NCBI GenBank assembly: GCA_937911865.1
Contig: CALDSK010000081.1
Span: forward strand, 1-49,651
DNA length: 49,651 bases
Direction: 5' to 3'
Source of the DNA: an uncultured Synechococcus sp.
Lineage (GTDB): Bacteria; Cyanobacteriota; Cyanobacteriia; Phormidesmidales; Phormidesmidaceae
How positions within the stretch are numbered: position 1 is the stretch's first letter; every line of letters begins with the position of its first letter. Below the pieces are notes generated by a model that searched no databases, was not told the DNA's origin, and saw only the letters and a program-made list of their open reading frames with translations. The position numbers were made by a program, and so were the translations under genes. Shown one piece after another: positions 45,250 through 49,651 of this stretch.

Positions 45250-45633
45250 TCAAAACCCAAAATCAGAACTGATGCCCGCTGCGCAGCCCGTGCGGTGCGA
45301 GCAAGCTGGCATAGTGATCTCAATCACAAACATGCCGTCATTAGGGGCTGTGACGATGGGAAAAGCATCGACCGCGTCATCTGAATCCACCAAAGTCCCT
45401 CTATCGTCGTAGAGGAAAAGGTCTATGTCGCTGCAGTCTTCATCGCAACGAGCAAAAATATCCTCCCCTCGTAAGAAGTATCCTCGAATCGTTGCGCTAC
45501 TGTTGTTGGTTAGCCAGATACTTCGGTCTTGAGCAACAGCTGTATTAGCCGTGCTAATTAGCTGAATAGAAGCGATCGCGCAGACTGCGATGGGTCGATA
45601 GACATGGGGGTGAAACTTCGATAAAGAAAACAT
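45250..45633 (-). CDS. secreted four-cysteine protein, paralogue 2
   Basis: The protein has 127 residues. The N-terminus (about 1-34, ending NTAVAQ) is a longer signal peptide than in paralogue 1. The mature part keeps both cysteine pairs (CDEDC and PACSHRTGC), the acidic segment DSDDAVDAFPIVTAP and the end SSDFGF. There is no gap relative to paralogue 1, so this is a clean gene duplication. I infer an exported, disulfide-stabilised small domain; the function is unknown. Confidence 0.82.
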   Translation of the reverse strand: MFSLSKFHPHVYRPIAVCAIASIQLISTANTAVAQDRSIWLTNNSSATIRGYFLRGEDIFARCDEDCSDIDLFLYDDRGTLVDSDDAVDAFPIVTAPNDGMFVIEITMPACSHRTGCAAGISSDFGF

Positions 45634-46033
45634 CAGGTGTGGTTTGTGTATGTTGGGTGTAGTGATGTGTTTCGTGAAACCTGTGCGATCTGATCTGAGC
45701 CTATTTTTATCTCGCTGTGGGATGTTGCGCGTACACTTTTTGGAGTGTCTGTCTTTTTTCTTTTTCTGTGTGATTTCCTCTGCGCTTTTCTTTTGTCCTT
45801 TATTGTCAAGGCCTATGCTGAGATTTTATCGAGTAAATAGATGCCAGTAAATTCAGTCAATATCGACGATAACAACAAAAATCCTTGTTTTAATCAGAAT
45901 TGCAAGAGATAATTAACGTTCCTTGTGTTTTTTAGAACAAGAAGAGGTGGCAAATGTCCTAGCAAGTGAACAATTCAGAAGGTAGGTGTTTAAGAATCCT
46001 TGAACGACGCACTTGTGAAGATGGAATGCGGCT
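45634..46033. other. intergenic region before the anti-sigma-like gene
   Basis: A 400 bp T-rich gap between divergent genes. A 68-codon open frame at 45644-45850 encodes a Phe/Cys-rich peptide without homology I can see; I reject it. The promoters of both neighbours should be here. Confidence 0.45.
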
Positions 46034-46585
46034 ATGGAAAGATGGAACGAACTGATCGCAGGCTATGTACTAGGCAACTTGACTGAAGAGGAACAGGCAG
46101 AACTCTCGGCAGTTCTCGATGAAAATCCACACCTTAAACTTGATATTGCCAGGCTCAGAAAAACAGCCACTATGAGCCATGTTCAAAGGCTGAATCGGTC
46201 GTTAGAGCGTTTGCAGGCCGGTTCGGAAGGCTGGGCTGATACGGCGCACGGTTCGCCTATTTTGGAGCCCGAAGATTTTTTTGCCCATCCTTTTTCAGCC
46301 CAGCTTTCTCAATCGGCCCAGCCTTCTCAACCAGCTCAGCCGCCGGTACCGTCAGCGCCGTCGGCTGTTGACGCTGATGATGAGTCCGGCTCATTGGATG
46401 GCTGGCAGCGCGTGAAACTGCCTTTTGTCAAGATGTTCTGGCAGCGTACAAGCTGGTTTGGCTGGCTCGTTGCCCTGCTGCTAGTGACTGTCAGTTTGGA
46501 TAACTGGCGAATGCGTCGTATGTTGGCGATCGCACAGGAGCGAATTGCAGAGCTAGAGCTGGCTACTGAAGTACAACAGCAGTAG
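46034..46585 (+). CDS. anti-sigma factor-like membrane protein
   Basis: The protein has 183 residues. The N-terminus (ELIAGYVLGNLTEEEQAELSAVLDENPHLKLDIARLR) is the helical anti-sigma domain pattern seen in RskA/ChrR-type proteins and their cyanobacterial relatives, without zinc-ligand cysteines. A Ser/Pro/Gln/Ala linker (SQSAQPSQPAQPPVPSAPS) with repeated PSQPAQ-type units leads to one membrane helix (about 138-155, SWFGWLVALLLVTVSL) and a short coiled tail. No sigma-factor gene is adjacent, so its partner is elsewhere or the call is wrong. The DUF697 GTPase follows on the same strand. Confidence 0.72.
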   Translation: MERWNELIAGYVLGNLTEEEQAELSAVLDENPHLKLDIARLRKTATMSHVQRLNRSLERLQAGSEGWADTAHGSPILEPEDFFAHPFSAQLSQSAQPSQPAQPPVPSAPSAVDADDESGSLDGWQRVKLPFVKMFWQRTSWFGWLVALLLVTVSLDNWRMRRMLAIAQERIAELELATEVQQQ

Positions 46586-46595
46586 CGTGGACTGG

Positions 46596-46613
46596 CGAGT
46601 CATTCGAGTCATT
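46596..46613. repeat. 9-nt perfect tandem duplication
   Basis: CGAGTCATT occurs twice head to tail, just after the anti-sigma-like gene. Confidence 0.85.
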
Positions 46614-46725
46614 CGCACCTCACCTCATCAAATTACCCCTGGCTAAATCGAATAGAATCAAAGGGGTTGCGAGGCGTGTTTTGGGGTAAGGATTCAAATG
46701 CTGGTTAGAAACTGGGGAAAGGGTG

Positions 46726-48192
46726 ATGAGTGATCCTTTGGAAGACGCTGTTTCAGCAGCGTCTAGCTCTGAGGAAGCTTCTGCCGATGACTCTTCTGCA
46801 AGCGACGCTCAGCCCGTTCCGGTCAACAGCGAAAGCAACCCGGTGCAGCAAGTTGTGAAAGGGACCGCTGCCGGGTTGGCGTCTCTGTGGCAGCCTCTGT
46901 GGAAAAGTGCCTCTGCGCAGCTAAATCAATGGCTGCCAACAGATGCTAATCAGCTACAAAAAGCCTATGCGAATGCCCAAAATAGACTGACGCAAAACGC
47001 GCTCAAAACTTTTAGTGTTAGCGACGAGGAAGTTGCAAAGATTTTAGTGCAGGTGCGATCGCAACTACCGACAACAGAAGCGCTCTTGATCGGCAAGCCC
47101 CAGGCAGGCAAAAGCTCAATCGTGCGCGGCCTAACAGGTGTTTCCGCTGAAATTGTAGGGCAGGGCTTTCGGCCACACACTGAAAATACAGCCCGGTATG
47201 CCTATCCTTCAGACGATTTGCCGCTGCTAATTTTTACCGATACGGTTGGCCTGGGCGATATTGGTAAAGATACGACAGATCTAGTGCAAGAGCTTGTCCA
47301 AGAGCTAGAGCGAGACAGCCAGAAAGACGGCCAGAAAGACGGCCAGAAAGATGGCCAGAGCGCCCGCATATTGATTTTGACCGTCAAGATTACTGATTTT
47401 GCGGTTGACCAGCTACGCCAAATTGCTCAGCAGCTGCGTCGGGCCTATCCGCAGGTTCCTTGTCTGCTTGCGGTTACCTGCCTGCACGAGCTGTACCCAC
47501 CAGAGCAAGAAAATCATCCGGCTTATCATCCCCCCAAACTAGAAGAGATTACCCGAGCGTTCGACGCTTTGCAGACTTCGTTCGCAGGCTGTTTTGATAG
47601 AGCAGTGCTGTTGGACTTTACGCTAGAAGAGGACGGTTTTGACCCGGTTTTCTATGGGCAGGAGGCGCTACGAGATTCGCTAGCAGAGCTGCTGCCTGAG
47701 GCGGAGTCGAATGCGATTTATCAGCTAATTGACGATCAGGACGCGGCGAATGCTCAGCTGGGCAATTTATATCGGGATGTGGGCAGGCGATACATTTCGG
47801 CGTTTGCGGTGATTGCCGCGACGCTAGCGGCAGTGCCTCTGCCATTTGCGACGATGCCTGTGCTGACGACACTGCAAATTTCTATGGTAGGGCTACTGGG
47901 GAAGCTATATGGCCAGACGCTGAATCGGTCTCAGGCCGGTGGCGTGGCGAGTGCGATCGCCGGTGGATTTTTTGCTCAGGCAATTGGGCGTGAGCTGGTG
48001 AAGTTTATTCCTGGGTTTGGCAGCGTGGTGGCAGCGTCTTGGGCCGCGGGCTACACCTGGGCGCTAGGGGAAGGTGCCTGCGCGTACTTTGGCGATTTGA
48101 TGGGTGGAAAAAAGCCGGACCCAGAACGGATTCAGCAGGTAATGGCAACAGCGTTTGACGCGGCGAAAGCGAGGTTTAGAGAGAGTCGGTGA
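46726..48192 (+). CDS. GTP-binding protein with C-terminal DUF697-type membrane domain
   Basis: The protein has 488 residues from the ATG at 46726 behind GGGGAAAGG. The G domain (about 120-300) has the P-loop ALLIGKPQAGKSSIV and the G3 motif FTDTVGLGDIG. The G4 position is degenerate (VTCLHELY instead of N/TKxD). An exact KDGQ repeat (SQKDGQKDGQKDGQ, three 12-nt copies) sits in a loop after G3. The C-terminal third has hydrophobic helices (SAFAVIAATLAAVPLPFA and later Gly/Ala-rich stretches) typical of DUF697/YcjF-like proteins. It is probably membrane-associated; the function is unknown. Confidence 0.82.
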   Translation: MSDPLEDAVSAASSSEEASADDSSASDAQPVPVNSESNPVQQVVKGTAAGLASLWQPLWKSASAQLNQWLPTDANQLQKAYANAQNRLTQNALKTFSVSDEEVAKILVQVRSQLPTTEALLIGKPQAGKSSIVRGLTGVSAEIVGQGFRPHTENTARYAYPSDDLPLLIFTDTVGLGDIGKDTTDLVQELVQELERDSQKDGQKDGQKDGQSARILILTVKITDFAVDQLRQIAQQLRRAYPQVPCLLAVTCLHELYPPEQENHPAYHPPKLEEITRAFDALQTSFAGCFDRAVLLDFTLEEDGFDPVFYGQEALRDSLAELLPEAESNAIYQLIDDQDAANAQLGNLYRDVGRRYISAFAVIAATLAAVPLPFATMPVLTTLQISMVGLLGKLYGQTLNRSQAGGVASAIAGGFFAQAIGRELVKFIPGFGSVVAASWAAGYTWALGEGACAYFGDLMGGKKPDPERIQQVMATAFDAAKARFRESR

Positions 48193-48254
48193 CCGGTGAA
48201 AGCTGGTTTTGCCTGACTGAAATAATCTGGTAACACTCTACTGATGCCTTGAGT

Positions 48255-49651
48255 ATGGAAGCCTTGAGTTCGCTTTTACAAAAGACGCTGCCGATTGCGG
48301 GCTCTGAGCTGAGCCTTAGTCAGCTGCTGTGGATGGTGACCTGCCTTGCTGGGGTGGTTTTGGGTGCGCGGCTGATTAGTGAGCTTGTTAAGCGACTCAT
48401 CTTTAAGCCCATGCGGCTAAACCGGGGGCGGCGGGAAGCGGCGGCAACGCTGCTGACCTATGCGCTGGTCGCTGTTGGTGGGCTGAGCGTATTACAGGCG
48501 TTTGCGATTGACTTGGCCTCATTGACGGTGGTGGCTGGCACGATCGGGATTGGGATTGGGATTGGCTTGCAGACGCTAGCGAGCCATTTTGTCAGTGGAT
48601 TGATTTTGCTGTTTGAGCAGCCGATTAAGGTAGGAGACTTTGTAGAAGTCGATGGGCTGATGGGGACGGTGGAGAGAATATCGGCGCGCTCAACGATTGT
48701 GCGGACGCTCGATCGGGTGTCGGTAATTGTGCCCAACAGCCGCTTTATTGACAACAACGTGGTGAACTGGAGCTATCAAGACCCTAGATCGCGGCTGCAT
48801 GTGCCGATTGGTGTGGCCTATGGCAGCGACAGAATGCTGGTAACGGAGGCTTTGCTGGCAGCCGCTAGGCGAGAGTCGCGTGTGTTGAGGCAGCCCTCCC
48901 CAAAGGTTTGGTTTACGGCGTTTGGCGATAGCTCGCTGAATTTTGAGCTGCTAGTGTGGATTGACGATCCGATCGAGACCGCGCCGATTCAAAGTGCGTT
49001 GAACTATGCGATCGCCGCCGAGCTGGCTCTGCGCAACATAGAGATTCCATTTCCGCAAATGGATGTGCAGCTAAAAGATATCGAGCGTTTGCAGGCGGCC
49101 TGGCAATCTGGCAGAGAAGATCGATTGGGCCATGGAGAGCCCTACAGAGAAGTGCCAGCCGCCGCCAATTCAAAGGCGGCCCACTCAGCGGATCTTACTG
49201 CTAAACCGCTGCGACTAGAGACGGTTAATCTGCGCGACCTACTGCGGCGAATCAGCTATTTTGAAACCTGCCATGACTGGGAGCTTCGTCAGCTGATTGA
49301 GTACGGTTACCGGCAGTCTTTCAAGGCGGGTGAAGTGCTTTTTCACGAGGGCGATCCGGGCAGCTCGTTCTACATTGTGTTGGCGGGGGCTGTCGAGGTT
49401 TACCTCGAAAAACTAGACCAGAAGGTCGTGGCGAACAGAGGCGTCGGCGAATTTTTTGGTGAGATGTCTTTACTGCTTGATGCGCCTCGCTCTGCCAGTA
49501 TCAGAGCGACAGAAGAGACGCTGTTGTTTGTTGTAGAGCGCAGCAACTTGCAGCCGATTTTGCAGCGGCATCCGGAGCTGGCCGACCATATTTCAGCTGA
49601 GCTGTCGCTACGCAGTGACTCGCTTAGAGCGCTGGGCGTTCAGGTTGGCGG
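48255..49651 (+). CDS. MscS-type mechanosensitive channel with cyclic-nucleotide-binding domain (3' end cut)
   Basis: I read 465 codons in frame from the ATG at 48255 to the window end without a stop. Two or three hydrophobic helices (about 22-45, 60-85, 90-115) lead into the MscS pore and beta domain: GIGIGIGLQTLASHFVSGLILLFEQPIKVGD, then EVDGLMGTVERISARSTIVRTLD and VPNSRFIDNNVVNW. A cyclic-nucleotide-binding domain starts at about 325 and has the phosphate-binding cassette GEFFGEMSLLLDAPRSAS (about 398-415). The fusion implies gating or modulation by cAMP or cGMP. Two class III cyclase genes are in the same window. The C-terminus is missing. Confidence 0.88.
   Translation, partial: MEALSSLLQKTLPIAGSELSLSQLLWMVTCLAGVVLGARLISELVKRLIFKPMRLNRGRREAAATLLTYALVAVGGLSVLQAFAIDLASLTVVAGTIGIGIGIGLQTLASHFVSGLILLFEQPIKVGDFVEVDGLMGTVERISARSTIVRTLDRVSVIVPNSRFIDNNVVNWSYQDPRSRLHVPIGVAYGSDRMLVTEALLAAARRESRVLRQPSPKVWFTAFGDSSLNFELLVWIDDPIETAPIQSALNYAIAAELALRNIEIPFPQMDVQLKDIERLQAAWQSGREDRLGHGEPYREVPAAANSKAAHSADLTAKPLRLETVNLRDLLRRISYFETCHDWELRQLIEYGYRQSFKAGEVLFHEGDPGSSFYIVLAGAVEVYLEKLDQKVVANRGVGEFFGEMSLLLDAPRSASIRATEETLLFVVERSNLQPILQRHPELADHISAELSLRSDSLRALGVQVG

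Noticed and set aside
44871..45384. Overlapping open frames of 116 (minus) and 130 (plus) codons
   Set aside because: They overlap each other on opposite strands, and the plus frame runs antisense into paralogue 2. Neither shows a domain or normal composition.
45644..45850. 68-codon frame encoding a Phe/Cys-rich hydrophobic peptide
   Set aside because: It lies in a T-rich intergenic stretch, which yields Phe codons by composition alone; I see no start signal or homology.

Overview
The window looks like chromosomal DNA from a cyanobacterium. The HIP1 octamer GCGATCGC and its close variants occur throughout, inside most genes. The gene content agrees: a BicA-type SulP bicarbonate transporter, cyanophycinase plus cyanophycin synthetase, class III nucleotidyl cyclases fused to signalling domains, Uma2 and several families I know mainly from cyanobacteria. 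I cannot name a species. I see no rRNA, tRNA, CRISPR array, transposase or prophage module, so this reads as core and semi-accessory genome rather than a mobile island.

Layout. 1-3.5 kb: a partial alpha/beta hydrolase, a histidine phosphatase translationally coupled to acetate kinase, and a TPR-like protein. 3.6-6.5 kb: catalase and an Mre11/SbcD-like nuclease. 6.7-10.6 kb: two related sensor kinases, GAF-GAF and PAS-receiver. 11-12.6 kb: a matrixin/serralysin-like RTX metalloprotease ending in a strong terminator. 12.9-16.6 kb: a DEAH-type helicase, a tautomerase, a lipase-like hydrolase and the uncommon form of ArgC. 16.8-19.2 kb: a class III cyclase and a membrane protein, each carrying an internally duplicated domain. 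19.3-25 kb: threonine aldolase, BicA, a flavodoxin-like quinone reductase and a RecD-like helicase. 25-26.4 kb: small genes (DoxX, YchJ, DUF4404). 26.6-33.8 kb: cphB, cphA, putA. 33.8-36.9 kb: Uma2, an epimerase-like protein, a VOC protein and an HD protein. 37-41.8 kb: a giant sensor kinase/cyclase with a peptidoglycan-binding domain, followed by an M15 peptidase. 41.8-44 kb: a GST and an aldo/keto reductase. 44.2-45.6 kb: two paralogous secreted four-cysteine proteins. 46-49.65 kb: an anti-sigma-like membrane protein, a DUF697 GTPase and an MscS channel with a cyclic-nucleotide-binding domain, cut by the window end.

How the genes may work together. cphB-cphA-putA joins nitrogen-polymer synthesis and breakdown to proline/glutamate catabolism. 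Two class III cyclases and a cyclic-nucleotide-binding MscS channel suggest second-messenger signalling tied to envelope stress or osmotic control. The most unusual object is the 1277-residue kinase/cyclase. A peptidoglycan-binding domain is inserted in the middle of its periplasmic dCache sensor, and the next gene downstream encodes an M15 peptidoglycan peptidase. I infer a cell-wall-sensing system.

A second theme is short, perfect, locus-specific tandem duplications of about 9-18 nt. They lie in many of the gaps and, in frame, in protein linkers. They differ in sequence from place to place, so they point to a mutational process rather than a dispersed element.
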